Numbered from the stretch's first letter, positions 41,110 to 52,440 are shown. The stretch is DNA of 64,000 bases from Anaspis maculata (GCA_949128115.1 CASBRS010000033.1:186001-250000), one strand, 5' to 3'. The notes: generated by a model not told the origin, from the letters alone. Program-made: numbers and translations.

Positions 41110-41560
41110 ATCTCCTTTTTTTCAAACCACAAGTTAATCTACACAGATGGATCTAAATATGACAGTCAGGTGGCATCAGCCATAATTACTCCATCCTCCA
41201 AAGAAGCTCACCACCTCCAAAACCACAATTCCATCTTCACAGCAGAACTTTATGCTATCTCGCAGGCACTTGTCTATATAAAAACCATCCCGGAACAAAG
41301 GTATATAATTTGCTCAGATTCATTGAGCTCACTACACGCCTTAAAGCAGTTATATCCCCGTAACCCCCTTATACAAAATATCAAAGATCAGCTCTTTGAC
41401 GTGGCTGATAGGGTAACATTTCTGTACACTCTCCAGCGCACGTCGGAATTGAGGGAAACGAGGAAGTGGACGATCTGGCAAAAAGAGCGACCACCTCCAT
41501 CATTTTCCCATCTTGCCAAGTTAATTCTCCAGATGATATCAATACCTACATAAAAAAACA
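41110..41560 (+). pseudogene. LINE ORF2 RNase H domain, frameshifted
   Basis: LIYTDGSKYDSQVASAI (first catalytic Asp in TDGS), FTAELYAISQAL (Glu) and IICSDSLSSLHAL (Asp in SDS) give three of the RNase H catalytic acids. The last motif region (usually VPSH.GI.GNE..D..A) is scrambled by frameshifts: GNEEVDDLAKRA can be read at about 41455-41480 in another frame. The C-terminal zinc region (CEICNVILTIEHILYVCPKY) follows at 41750-41815. Confidence 0.75.
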
Positions 41561-41699
41561 AAATAGTCACACTTTGGCAACAAACTTGGAACCTAAAAGA
41601 TACCCACCTCAAAGAGATCAAACCATCCGTCTCTACTACTATACTCTTAAATACCCAGAAAAAAAAAGACCAAATAAAACTTTCTAGGCTCAGGCTCGG

Positions 41700-41964
41700 A
41701 CACACCAGACTGACACACTCCTTCCTATTGTCCAGACAAGATCGTTTGCAGTGCGAAATCTGCAACGTCATACTAACCATCGAGCATATCCTCTATGTCT
41801 GCCCAAAATACAACATACAAAGTGTGACGGTACAAAACCTCAGGGTGGGTTCCGCAGTATATGGCACGGCTGGAATGGTGGGTTTCAATATAAACAATGA
41901 AATGGCCACTACAATATTTATTCCAGATCAAAAATATGTTGGTAGAATAAACCAAAGGGAATGA
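41700..41964 (+). pseudogene. LINE ORF2 C-terminal zinc region
   Basis: RLRLGHTRLTHSFLL followed by CEIC..ILTIEHILYVCPKY gives the typical RiGHt..TH..LL...P..C..C...T..H.L..C..Y ending of I/jockey-type ORF2 proteins. The 78-codon frame ends at 41964 and an A-rich 3' region follows. Confidence 0.7.
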
Positions 41965-41990
41965 TTAAAATGAGAAAAACAAAACAATAA

Positions 41991-42383
41991 ATCGGTAAGC
42001 AAATTACAAAATGAAATAAATGAAGTTAGAGTGAAAAGAGAATTTCAAACAAGTTGTGAACAAGATTTTGATAGTTTAGTGAGCAAGTTGAAGTCAGAGA
42101 ATAGATAGGTATAGGTTAAGTCAATAAAATACGAAAATGGAATGAACCAATAAATCAAGGTAACGGAACGAAAATTGAATTGAAAAAAATTAGCAACGTA
42201 GGTACTTAACTGTTGTCGCTATCTCGCTAAAGTGGACACTGTAAAATTTGTTTTTCGGTGCCGAGGGCCCTAGGTTATAGCGCGGCTAATTTTGTTTTCC
42301 TGCAGGAGGAACTTTCACGATGCCACCGGTACGGAGGCGCCAACAGTGTAATTCGCGAATAACAAATATTTATAAATTGGGAA
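41991..42383. other. Flank, with possible older LTR end
   Basis: Read on -, 42383-42310 gives TTTATAAATATTTGTTATTC, then TACACTGT followed by TGGCGCCTCCGTACCGG. This looks like the 3' end of an LTR followed by a tRNA primer-binding site. Together with 47530-47790 it may form an older gypsy-like LTR into which the 42.4-47.5 kb element inserted. Only one LTR is seen and no internal genes, so this is tentative. Confidence 0.3.
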
Positions 42384-42620
42384 TGTTATGTCCGTGTGGT
42401 AAGGCTTCAGGGAAACGCTGGAGTACGGACTAATACAGTTTATTGTCTTGATCAATTCTTACATTACAGGAGCGTTGTGAACGTTGTTTACAAGATGTTG
42501 CTGCTGGCACGTTCGGCAGAGGAGAGAGTGAGGCTCTCGCATGACATGTGTTATCGCGGTTAGACAGAGGGGGTTGCCGCTTAAGGCGCGCTATTTAAAA
42601 TACTATTTAAATACATAACA
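42384..42620 (-). repeat. Gypsy 3' LTR
   Basis: 237 bp with TG...CA ends and terminal TGTTATG/CATAACA inverted repeats. I find no difference from the other LTR. Confidence 0.95.
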
Positions 42621-42806
42621 CCCTACCACCAAGATTATTACACATACCTATGTACAAAAAATCTTATCATTTTCGAGAGTGATACAATTTATAATGACTG
42701 ACAGCAATTACAAATTCACTACGATTATTTACACATGTACAATTCTATATATATACACATTTATATATACATATTACATTTCAACTAGTTCATTTAAGCG
42801 TTGTGA

Positions 42807-44240
42807 TTACAAATCTAACCTTCTTGGTGGGCAAACTTTTCGTTTGAGTCTTTGTGTAACCCTCGAGGTGTTTTTGACGGTGGGATGGGGGGCGGCTTCT
42901 GCCGGTTCGGCAGCCAAGGGCTCGGTGCTCTCTTGTAGTTGTACTTCTTCCGCTTGCTCGAAGCCTTCTTGTTTATTTTTCCCGATTTTGTCCCGCTGTG
43001 CTGACGGTTCCTGGATTTTTTGGTCTCTTCGATCTTCGTCAGGTTCTTGGACTTGGTCTATTCGATCTTCTTCCTCCGGCCGTTCAACTATTCTTCCCAT
43101 TCTTGCAGAGTACTGGGTTTTTTCTTGCTTATAGCTCTCTCTTTCCTTTTCTTTCTCTTCTCTTGGTATAATCTGATCTCGATGCCTTCTCCATATCTGA
43201 TCGTTATCCAATTTACATCTGTATATCACATTCCCTTCTCTCCCACTGATTTCTGCTTCACGCCATTTTTTCTTATTTACTTCTCGATAATCTCTGACCA
43301 TCACCTTTTGTCCGATTCTGAAAACTTTATCTTTCGTTTTGTCGTCAATGATTACTTGTTCTTTGTCCGGCTTGGCCCTTTTTAATATATCGAGTCTTGT
43401 CTTCATTTTCCGCCCAAAAAATGCTTCGGCTGGTGTTCTCCGAGTCGTGCAATGCATCATGGCTCGATAGTTTATCAGAAATCTAGCTATTAGGGTCTCG
43501 ATTTTCTGGGTTTTGTTCTTCGGATCTTCGAGTGCTGCAAAGAGTTTGTTTTTGAAGGTTTTCACTCCATTTTCCGCTCTTCCATTTCCAGCTGGATGTC
43601 CTGGTGGTGTCGTCAGATGAATTATACCATTTTTCGAGAAAAATTCTTTCATTTCTCCAGAAACGAAAGATCTACCATTGTCCGTTACAACAGTTTCCGG
43701 AACGCCATATCTTGCAAAAGTTTCTCTGAGCTTTTCCACTGTTCTTACAGTCGTAATATCTTTCATTGGAAAAATTTCTGGCCATCCCGAAAATGAATCC
43801 ACCATTATTAAAAATTCTCGTCCTTGTACAGGACCTAGGAAATCCAAATGCACTCGCTGCATCGGTTCTGTAGCTTTTTGCCAAGGTGTTAATTCGGCCT
43901 TCGGAGGATCTGGTCTTTGCTTCAGACAGGCTACACATGAGCTGGACATTTTTTCTATATCCTTGTCGATGCCTGGCCACCATAGGTAAGATCTTGCCAA
44001 CGCCTTCGTCTTCACTATGCCCATGTGACTCACGTGCAGTTCTTCAAGCATTCGTTTCCTTAAGAAGCTAGGGATAATGATACGGTACCCCCACATCAGA
44101 CATCCATTCTCTTCTCTCAATTCGTCCTTTCGGTTCCAAAATGGCTTCAGCTTTTCGTCCTCGTTTCGCCTCCAACCCGTTCGAAGTAACTCTCTGACTG
44201 TACTCAGTATTCGATCGTTGTTCGTTTCGGTTTTACCATT
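42807..44240 (-). pseudogene. Gypsy integrase region, separated from pol by a frameshift
   Basis: The frame with first methionine at 44120 gives 437 residues, but in the same frame coding clearly starts earlier (about 44240, reading DRILSTVRELLRTGW), overlapping the end of the Gag-Pol frame by a phase shift. The integrase has an H2C2 zinc domain (H29, H32, C62, C65 counted from 44120) and a DDE core (D93 in HLDFLG, D147 in VTDNG, E183 in GRAENG). A basic, glutamate- and lysine-rich C-terminal tail follows. All catalytic residues are present. It would be part of a fused pol in most related elements, so the shift is either a disabling indel, a sequencing error or recoding. Confidence 0.88.
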
Positions 44241-46900
44241 TTGTTATCCACCGGCCAATTGTGTTGGGTTTCCGCAAAATTCAAATAGGTGTATTCCTTT
44301 TTGGTAGCTATGCTCAGTGTGTGTACTGCTGCTCGAGAAAGATAGTCTGCCATGGTGTTCTCTTTGCCTTTGATATATTCTAAACAATAATCAAACTGTG
44401 CTAAAAATATGGCCCATCTTTGCATCCGAGATACATACATTTGCGGAATCGCCCTGTTCTCACCAAACAATGCCAACATTGGTTTGTGGTCTGTTCTCAG
44501 AATAAATTTCTGGCCCATTAAGTACTGATGAAACCTTTTGACTCCAAAATAGATCGCCAATGCTTCTCGATGTATTACCGAATACCTTGCTTCTTGCGGT
44601 AATAATTTTCTTGAGACGAAACCAATCGAACGTTCTTCACCGTTGTCCATTTTGTGGAAAAGAGCCGCTCCGACGCCCCTGTCAGAAGCATCACAGCAAA
44701 GGATAACTTTTCGCCTCGGGTCGAAATGTACCAGAGTACTGTCGGCGGCTATCATCTTCTTGACTTGTCGGAATGCAGCCTGGCATTCAGCATTCCAGTC
44801 GAACTTCGTGCTCGCCGTGAGAAGGTTGTAAATTGGATGCAAAACATGCGCTGCATTCTGCAAATATCTGTTGTAGTAATTCACCATGCCCAGGAAAGAT
44901 CGGACTTCAGTGACATTCGTTGGTGGTGCTGCATCTACTATTGCACGAATTTTCTCGTCTGTCTTCTGTAAGCCATCCCGTGTAATTTTGTGCCCAAGGT
45001 AGCATACCTCATCCTTGAAAAATTCACACTTGCTTCTTTTTGCCTTGAGTCCTGCTTCTTGCAATCTCTTTAAAACAGCCTCCAAGCGGTCCACATGTTG
45101 TCGGAATGTCGCTCCCGTAATTATCACGTCGTCTAAGAAGTTCACCACGCCTGGAATTCCTCTCAGCAATTCTTCGATATATTTTTGAAATTTTGCTGAC
45201 GCTGGCGCTATTCCGTACGGCATTCTGTTCATCAAAAACACTCCCTTGTGGGTGCTCCATGCCAGAATTTTCTTCGCTTCTTCTGTGACTTCAAATTGGG
45301 CGTATGCTTGTGACATGTCGATCTTCGTGAACTGCTGGCCTCCGCTGAGTGTTGCGAAAATTTCCTGGATCAACGGTAATGGGTATTTAGACTCCTCCAA
45401 ATACTTGTTTATAGTAGAACGATAATCGCCACACAAACGGATTGTGCCATCGGATTTTAATACAGGAACCAGTGGTGTACCATACTCGTTTGACTCGACT
45501 GGTGTTATGATGCCTTCTCGCTCCAATCTTGTTAGCTCCTTTTCGACCTTTTCCTTGAATGCGATGGGGATGGGTCTCGGCTTGCAGAATACCGCTGGCG
45601 TCCCAGGCTTCACCTTGACTGCCACCTGTGCGTACTTGTACCTGCCCAGCCCACCGTCAAAAACATCCGAGTACCTGTCCAGTATCATAGCCACGGTACC
45701 TTCCCCTACGTATTTCACATCTGCAACATTTAAAATCACATTAAAAGTCTGGAAGAAATCACGCCCCAACAGATTTGGTCCCTTCGTATTTACAACATAT
45801 ACATCCAACAGTTTATTTACATTTTTATATACAATGTTAACCCTGAGTTTACCTAGAGGTCTAACGGTCTCGCCTGTGTACGTTCTCAGTACCAATTTTG
45901 CATCCTGAAGCCCGATATGTGCAAAATACCTTCGATATGTCTGAACATTTATGATGGTTAGGCCCGCCCCACTGTCTAATTCTGCTACAATCTCTACACC
46001 TTCTAGCTCAATGCAAATTCTAAATGGATTATTCGACCGATCTACTTTTTGTTGAATCTTAACATTAAACAAAGGAAAGTCTACTTCACCAGAGTCCTGT
46101 TTGGCGACATTGTTTACGGGCCTCTGCCGGCAAACCTTCGCCAAATGTCCAACCCGGGAGCAAATCCTGCACTTGAAAGATAGATATTTGCATTGCTGGT
46201 GCTTCTGGTGTTTTCCACCGCAGCAGTGGCACGGCCTCCGTTCTTCGTGCTGGTATTGAGCTTCACGCACCGGTCTCTTCTGCTGGTACTGGGCTTCACG
46301 CGTAGGTTTCTTCGGTGCAAAATGTTCTCGTACCTGGGCCTTTTTCAGAATGTTGACCTCGCTGGTATTCTTGCTGCTACAACTGTTGCGTACTGCAGCT
46401 TCTTTCTTTGCCGATAACTCCACTAGGTCCGCCAAAGCCGTCGTGTGTTTTTCCTCGCAGACACGGTCCAACACCGGTCCGGGCCGCATTCCCACAACGA
46501 ACCGCTCTCTCAAAATGAAGTCGAGCTGCGCCCCAAATTCGCAATTCACTGCGAGTCTCTTGAGCTTTGCGAACCATTCCGTTGCCGTTTCCGCATCTTC
46601 CTGAACTGCACGGTGGAATGCGATTCTTTCACGGAAAACCGCTACAGGGGGGCTGAAATGTCCCTTCATTAAGTTTGAGAGTTCATCGTAAGTTTTGGTC
46701 TTAGGCAAAACCGGAAAACACAGATCTCGGAGAAGTTTATACGTGTCATCACCAACCAGACTCAGTAGGGTTGCCACCTGTTGCCTATCGTCCGTGATCT
46801 TATTCGCCGCAAAATACTGCTCTAGCCGCTCGCTGTAGATGATCCAACAGTCGCCTCGCTCCTGGTTGAACTCCCGCACCACGCCGATCGCAGCTGCCAT
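44204..46900 (-). CDS. Gypsy Gag-protease-RT-RNase H polyprotein
   Basis: 898-codon frame. Gag-like region 1-175. Zinc-knuckle region about 224-257 (CHCCGGKH, CRICSRVGHLAKVC). Aspartic protease with ELDSGAG (D309). Reverse transcriptase about 445-610 with the KIDMSQAYAQ motif and catalytic FLDD (588-591). RNase H from about 730 with CDASDRG and RTDHKP. It ends KPKRTTIEY where the frame runs into a stop at 44204. The Gag-Pol fusion and the K..D..Q.Y motif resemble the Mag/K02A2.6-like gypsy lineages common in insects; clade placement would need a tree. Start chosen at 46900 because the preceding sequence is non-coding leader after the 5' LTR. Confidence 0.93.
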   Translation of the reverse strand: MAAAIGVVREFNQERGDCWIIYSERLEQYFAANKITDDRQQVATLLSLVGDDTYKLLRDLCFPVLPKTKTYDELSNLMKGHFSPPVAVFRERIAFHRAVQEDAETATEWFAKLKRLAVNCEFGAQLDFILRERFVVGMRPGPVLDRVCEEKHTTALADLVELSAKKEAAVRNSCSSKNTSEVNILKKAQVREHFAPKKPTREAQYQQKRPVREAQYQHEERRPCHCCGGKHQKHQQCKYLSFKCRICSRVGHLAKVCRQRPVNNVAKQDSGEVDFPLFNVKIQQKVDRSNNPFRICIELEGVEIVAELDSGAGLTIINVQTYRRYFAHIGLQDAKLVLRTYTGETVRPLGKLRVNIVYKNVNKLLDVYVVNTKGPNLLGRDFFQTFNVILNVADVKYVGEGTVAMILDRYSDVFDGGLGRYKYAQVAVKVKPGTPAVFCKPRPIPIAFKEKVEKELTRLEREGIITPVESNEYGTPLVPVLKSDGTIRLCGDYRSTINKYLEESKYPLPLIQEIFATLSGGQQFTKIDMSQAYAQFEVTEEAKKILAWSTHKGVFLMNRMPYGIAPASAKFQKYIEELLRGIPGVVNFLDDVIITGATFRQHVDRLEAVLKRLQEAGLKAKRSKCEFFKDEVCYLGHKITRDGLQKTDEKIRAIVDAAPPTNVTEVRSFLGMVNYYNRYLQNAAHVLHPIYNLLTASTKFDWNAECQAAFRQVKKMIAADSTLVHFDPRRKVILCCDASDRGVGAALFHKMDNGEERSIGFVSRKLLPQEARYSVIHREALAIYFGVKRFHQYLMGQKFILRTDHKPMLALFGENRAIPQMYVSRMQRWAIFLAQFDYCLEYIKGKENTMADYLSRAAVHTLSIATKKEYTYLNFAETQHNWPVDNKMVKPKRTTIEY

Positions 46901-47292
46901 TTCGCTTCTCCGCCTTCGCCCGTCGGCTCTTCAGTCTTCGCTCTTCAGTCTTCGCTCTCCTCTGCTCTTGCAACAGATAATTAGCAATAGCAACCTTACC
47001 GTTGACATTCGCACTAATTATCCTCGTTGTTTTTTTGTTACTTTTTGCTTGAAAGTCAAAACTACCTTCAACTGTCAGTTTCTCTGCCAATTGTCAACTT
47101 CAAATGCCGGTAATGTAGGTATCTTCTTACCCGTCATGCGCATAGAATCTCCGTTATGCGTTAAGGCGGCATTACACGTTTCCGTCACAAAAACTGGCTC
47201 GAAATGTAAGAAAAAATTGGAACTGCAACTTGCCTTCCTCCTGACGTCCTGGATCCCTGGAAATCCTGTCGCTTGAATCCTCGTCGCCAAAA

Positions 47293-47529
47293 TGTTATGT
47301 CCGTGTGGTAAGGCTTCAGGGAAACGCTGGAGTACGGACTAATACAGTTTATTGTCTTGATCAATTCTTACATTACAGGAGCGTTGTGAACGTTGTTTAC
47401 AAGATGTTGCTGCTGGCACGTTCGGCAGAGGAGAGAGTGAGGCTCTCGCATGACATGTGTTATCGCGGTTAGACAGAGGGGGTTGCCGCTTAAGGCGCGC
47501 TATTTAAAATACTATTTAAATACATAACA
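47293..47529 (-). repeat. Gypsy 5' LTR
   Basis: Second 237-bp LTR, identical to 42384-42620 by eye. The leader between it and the Gag start is about 390 bp. Confidence 0.95.
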
Positions 47530-50220
47530 GGGAAGAAAACACAACAACTTAATTTTATTTTATGGACTTGTCTGACCTTCACGGGGCTTCACTAAATTCG
47601 TTCACAATTCCAAACGGTGTAGCTTTCTAGCCTCGCTGCCGGTGAAGATGGTGACCAGCGTAGCAGTAGGTACTTAGCGTAGGTAGGTAGTAGGTAGCGA
47701 ACGACTCCCACAATTATTATTGATGCTGACGGTATGTGTGCTGCCGACGTCGGCGTCGCTGCACAATAATAATTAAAACGCACCTCAGGCGTCTACGTCA
47801 ACCATGAAAACTTCCAGAAAAGAGAACCGCCGAAAATAAAAACCCTAGAACAAGTTTGTGTCAAACACACCACGTCAGTCGATCTTCCACTGATCATCTT
47901 ATTTCCAATAAGGGTTTTTGTCACAAAATATAGCACGTAGGTAAACACAGATTCGTCTTCAACAAAAATCCAAAAGCGTTCAATAATTATTTTCAACCTA
48001 AAATAATGATACCATGAGTATATTGAACGATGCCAATTTCGAGAAATATACTTGCTTGGAACGAAGTCTTTTGATCACCACCAATGGGACATCAACAATG
48101 CTGTGCCTAATGCCAAGATGGAACAAATAAATATTATTCACACTCCACAATTATCCTTGTAAGCACGGCAATATTCTGAACCCAATACAGACAAGAAACT
48201 CAACCAGAAGACAATTTATCCGCTTCAACAGCGAGCGTGGCGAGTATTTCGAGCACGACCAAGTCAAGATATCAGAAATGCGTTCGATAAAAAAAGACAA
48301 AAGTAAGATCGAGGTGTCGTGACAAAAACCTTATCGCCCGCTCTATTTTATTTCTTAAGCAAAATAATTTAACATGAAAATACAGAACTACATCAAGTAG
48401 GTAGGTACCTGGAATCAATATGAAAAATGAACGTCACAAAAGAACCATGCACAACATAACCGAAAGTGAAATCAACTTGATAGACCCAGACAAATACAAC
48501 TCTGTACTAAACTTTTTGGAAGATATTGATATATACGACTCCATATAAGCCCTAAATAAAAAACAAACAATGTGAGCTGCTGATAATCTATTACGGTTGA
48601 TGCAGCAAATAAACCCTAAGGAAAAAAAATAATTAGTCGGTAAGTAGTGGGTAGTAGGTAGTAAATTGTGGACTATAAATGATGTTAGGTACCTACGTCT
48701 GATGTTCGACAATATAATTCGGAAATAAATTATATTCATAGAGTCAAATACCGATTCCCGTGACGTCACGTTCCCCAGTTATTTTGTACAAAACAATCAA
48801 TGTATGAGTCAATTCTCTTTTCCTTCTTAAATGTTTTCTTGACAAAATAAATTGAGTAAAATTGTGAATGAACTGCCTAGTGACTGCAGATAAACTTTCA
48901 AAACTCGAAACTTGATGACAATAATCAACTAGACTGGAAATATTCTTGAGATGAATATGTGGAAGCGATACAGAAAAATGATGTATGTATTGATAAACTC
49001 GGTTTTCTAAGATTCTAAGTACTCATCACTGAAATCCGGTGCAGGAAACTCCCTGTAGGTGTGAAAAGGTCTTGTTTGTCCTGATTGACTGGATGGAAAG
49101 CGTCTTAGATCGAATCTCCCGTATATCACGTGGGTTCCATAAAATGGCGGTAAGCTTTCCCAATATGACTTTTACTTTCTTCCTTAATTTTCCACGAAAG
49201 ATAATCTCTTCCGGGTGGTTCTTCCCAACCGTTATTCCGCTGCTTGTTTTCTACGTTATGGCCGTGGCGAATGGCGAATGGCGAAGCGTGATCGATGAAA
49301 TAATAAATAGAATTTCCACGTGGAAATTGAAGCGCACTCAGAACAGAAGAAACTATGTGCGATGTTTAAGTTTTTGAATTTAAGTGTTGAAGATAACGCA
49401 GCGTCGACAAAATATACTTATCCGCCTGAACTTGGCGTGGGACTCAACGTAACAAACACCGGTTCGGTCCTTTTTCTGATTTCCTTCCGCCAATTATATC
49501 CCAGAAAACCATTGGATGGGTACCATTTCCCAATATTGGCTGGAGGAAAACGCGGAGCGTGGCTATCGGTTCCGCTGCCGTTATCTATATCCCCTTCTTT
49601 TCCCTACCTTCTTCTGTTCGCACAAAACCTCGGACTTGCGATAAGCGTTACAATTTGATATTATAAGGTGCCTACTTATTTTAAATCTATTTTCGAACAA
49701 TTATTTTCGTGAAGCGAAAACTAATTGTTACAACATAACAAGTGAAGAGTTGTAAGATTCCCGAGGTGATGAAATATTTTGAAAGGTAGAACATGGAAAC
49801 TAATTGTTGTGAAATCTGAAAAATGCAATGCTAGCTCCTTCTTAAAATTTTTGTTCCTACTTCAAATTCTTCAGATATCGTGATCAAATTACACGAATTT
49901 GATTCAAGACCTTCACTGCTTCTGTTTGTCAATTTTCAAATCTATATCTTCAATATGTTAGATATTGAGATAACATAATTTGAAGTGAAAAAAATATTTG
50001 AAAAAATAAAAACATCTTTCATCACGCAAAACATCAGAATCTGATATGTTCTCAAAATAATACCAAAGAAGGAGGCAGGCAAAGAAGTTTTGCAATCGAA
50101 TATAGGTAATAAAAATGCAAATGGAAGTAATAAAACTTATAATCGTAATTATTGAACTTAACGTTCTGACCCGAGTTTTGTTCTGAGTAATGTACATACC
50201 TACCGTAGAGTGCTCAAATT
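47530..50220. other. No gene recognised; possible old LTR at the left edge
   Basis: 47530-47790 may be the remainder of an older LTR split by the Gypsy insertion. Beyond it the sequence is AT-rich. Open frames at 49039-49377 and 49320-49658 on + overlap each other, contain hydrophobic runs, and match no family I know. An ATGGCG|GTAAGC at about 49144 could be a start followed by a donor, but nothing supports it further. Confidence 0.35.
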
Positions 50221-50224
50221 TTAT

Positions 50225-50397
50225 TAAGGACGGTGTTGAATTGGTAAAATAAGCGTTGCGAAATCAATCCGTCTGGGTTTATTCCTTGACGGATTCTTAC
50301 CATTTTGGTCTTTTCGAATGCTACAAAGATGTACTTTTGGTTTCAGCCCATTGGCATTTTCAAAATCAAGAAATAAACCAAAGTAGGTACATCCTTG
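50225..50397. mobile_element. Palindromic MITE family B copy, truncated
   Basis: Full left arm (GGTAAAATAAGCGTTGCGAA, GACGGATTCTTACCATTTTG, GCCCATTGGCATTTTCAAAA). The right arm is cut after ACATCCTTGTAA, where a short AATCATAAT-repeat tail begins. The truncation is therefore an insertion breakpoint. Confidence 0.75.
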
Positions 50398-50510
50398 TAA
50401 TCATAATTATAATCATAATATTTATTGGTTCGTATGAAAAACATGATTGTACAAAATCACATGGAACAGGTGAAAAAAAAACAAGAACAACACGTTGTAA
50501 AACACGAAAA
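50398..50510 (-). mobile_element. Possible LINE 3'-tail fragment
   Basis: TCATAATTATAATCATAATA followed by TTTATTGG resembles the (ATGATT)n tail plus UTR start of the fragment at 6.3 kb. Its insertion point is inside the family B MITE. No coding remnant is seen. Confidence 0.35.
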
Positions 50511-50519
50511 TACTCAGAG

Positions 50520-50790
50520 CACATACTTTATGTCGAATTGCAACTAATAGTCCGGATGCTAGTTGCATCAAATGGAATGAACCTTGCATTTTTTTATGAG
50601 AAAATACTACCTAGTGGAAATGTTCTTTGCATCATACTCTTCCGATCCAGAAAGGTAGTCATCAGCGCAATCCATGCCGGCAGCGTATACAGGGTGAAAC
50701 AGAAAAAAACAGTTGGAAAATTATATTTGAATAACCGAAGCATGTGGAGACGTGTAATTCACCACATACATTAAGAGGGCGCATACACGT
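50520..50790 (+). repeat. Fragment related to the 54.2-56.4 kb foldback ends
   Basis: AATAGTCCGGATGCTAG (about 50547) and CATACTCTTCCGATCCAGAA followed by AGTCATCAGCGC and ACAGGGTGAAACAG parallel the terminal region of the foldback at 54158 (AGTCCGGACGTTAGG, TCCGATTCAGAAGTGTAGAC, ATCAGC). Only one arm is present here. Confidence 0.55.
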
Positions 50791-51292
50791 GACGTTTATA
50801 ATGTTTCAAAGGCATTTTCAGGCGTATTTCTCAACTGAACGCAAAACTATTTGGCACGAACACGGCAGTAATCATCCTCCAGGGTATAAAACAATGATTC
50901 CATCATTTTCTTCACTGCTTTTTGAATAAATCGCTAGTAAGCAAAAACTGAATTCTTTTTTTCCTGGGTCGGGATTTAACGTTTAGCGAATGAACAGTAT
51001 TTCAATCCCTAGGTCACTTTTTGCTGAAACTTACTGTAAAAGGTCATCAAACGAAATTGCTTGGTTTTTGAGATCATGCCTTTGCAAAAAGTAGATGCAC
51101 TCCGAAATTTTTTCACCACTCAACAGTTTGGCTACTGTCTGACAGGTGTCGCTGCACCAGGACATCCCTGAGGTAACTCGGACATTCCTTGCTGACAAGT
51201 TTTTTTTTTACCTCGATTGACAGGTATTGTCAAAATTTAAGGTTAAGAGCGACTGTCATTGTCATTGAGGTTAAGAACGATTGTCAATGTCA
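50791..51292. other. No gene recognised
   Basis: No open frame with family motifs. A short repeated word GAGGTTAAGA.CGA.TGTCA occurs twice near 51240-51290. Confidence 0.4.
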
Positions 51293-51399
51293 ATTATACC
51301 TTAAAATAAAAGCAAGTAGACCATAATACATCGGTTTTATTAGGTACCCACAAAAATTCATTCAGAGGTGTCGTACTCGTAAGTATCCTGGTCAACACA
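51293..51399 (-). repeat. Inverted copy of the 12.03-12.14 kb repeat
   Basis: Carries CCTTAAAATAAAAGCAAGTA, ACCATAATACATCGGTTTTA and GAGGTGTCGTACTCGTAAGT, the reverse complement of 12032-12140 with very few differences. Confidence 0.7.
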
Positions 51400-52440
51400 G
51401 GGTAAAAAGTTGTCCATGAATGAGAATAATCCTCACAGTGCGTGACATTATCCCACTGACCGACACGTTTAATTACAGGGCATCTCCCTACTACACTTTC
51501 TGATTTCTTGTTTTGCGTTTATAATAATAGGTACCAAACACAACACAACACCACACCACAATCCACACCAGTCACAACACATCTTTGCCGGTCCAAAAGT
51601 AGCTGCAAAATTAAGCAATAAATTAGCTCTCATTTCTGATTTCTAGCATTCGAAATTTACCTGCAACTTTGATAATTGGAATATCAATAATTTTCTTGAA
51701 ATGCGGCAACAAGCTGAGCAGCAAGCACCCTTGTTGAGTTGAGAGCTTTTGTTGAGGGCAAAACACGACGCGACCGTGACACAAGTTGGAAATTTCAGGG
51801 GTTGACGAGCTGACGCCTGACGACGCTGACGTGTATGTGTCAACTGACTGCGATCACTCGATGTCGATGATAGCCACACTTGTGAGCAAGCTCGTGGCAA
51901 GCTCCTGGGCTTTGACATTGCTTCTGATGGCCTTTGAGGCCTTCTTCTTTTTTTGAGACGCTCTCTTTGTCTCCGTCGTCGACAAAGTTGTCGGTGCTGA
52001 GATCGTTGTCGGGTGACGAGATGGTGCTGGTTTGCTGCAAAACGTCATGCCATCCATGGCTTCGATGCTTGCGGGGCTCTGCCTTTCTCCAGCGATAGGT
52101 CAGGTTTCGCCTCCCTCGGCTTGGATCGAGGCTTGGATTCAGGCCCGATGGCCCGGCAGGGGTGGTTGTGGCCGCTGTAACGAGCCGCAGAGATCGTCGA
52201 GCGGTTCCAGCTATCGCTGTAGTTATCACTGTTGCCTTTCAAACGGAGTTGCAAAACGATGCCTTGTGTGCTTTGCGAAGTGCGGATTCTATTAAGGCAA
52301 GACTTGTGACTCCTTGGACTTGTGGCGCTGAGATGAGAGGGAGTTTGCTTGAAATCATCTGTTTTGGGAGAGTGATAAAGAAACTGTGTCACTTTTGAAT
52401 GACAGACGCAACAGACTGAATTCTAATCAAAATCACTACA
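51400..52440. other. GC-rich unassigned region with overlapping open frames
   Basis: Around 51840-52400 the composition rises in GC, and three overlapping minus-strand frames (51840-52229, 51854-52057, 52045-52392) and two plus-strand frames exist. None shows conserved motifs, though one has a lysine-rich run and another is serine/threonine-rich. This could be an exon or a promoter-proximal UTR of an unknown host gene; I cannot pick a frame. Confidence 0.3.

Larger units (their letters stand above)
34850..41990 (+). mobile_element. Decayed I-like LINE, interrupted by a 2.4-kb insertion
   Basis: The order ORF1 (gag-like with zinc knuckle), ORF2 endonuclease, reverse transcriptase, RNase H and C-terminal zinc region is that of I-clade or related non-LTR retrotransposons carrying RNase H. 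Several frameshifts, at least one nonsense codon and an apparent deletion in the endonuclease show that it is inactive. A separate element sits in ORF1 at about 35538-37945. The 5' and 3' ends are not sharply defined. Confidence 0.8.
42384..47529 (-). mobile_element. Ty3/Gypsy LTR retrotransposon, very young
   Basis: 5.15-kb element on -. The 237-bp LTRs (42384-42620 and 47293-47529) begin TGTTATGTCC, end CATAACA and appear identical base for base. They are flanked by a perfect 5-bp duplication GGGAA (42379-42383 and 47530-47534). Just inside the 5' LTR on - is ATTTTGGCGACGAGGATTC, the primer-binding-site region. Identical LTRs mean insertion in the very recent past. The coding region is one long Gag-PR-RT-RNase H frame plus an integrase frame separated by a frameshift. 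Confidence 0.95.

Noticed and set aside
51840..52392. Host exon in the GC-rich overlapping minus-strand frames
   Set aside because: Three frames are open at once with no conserved motif, so no CDS can be chosen; kept only as an unassigned region.
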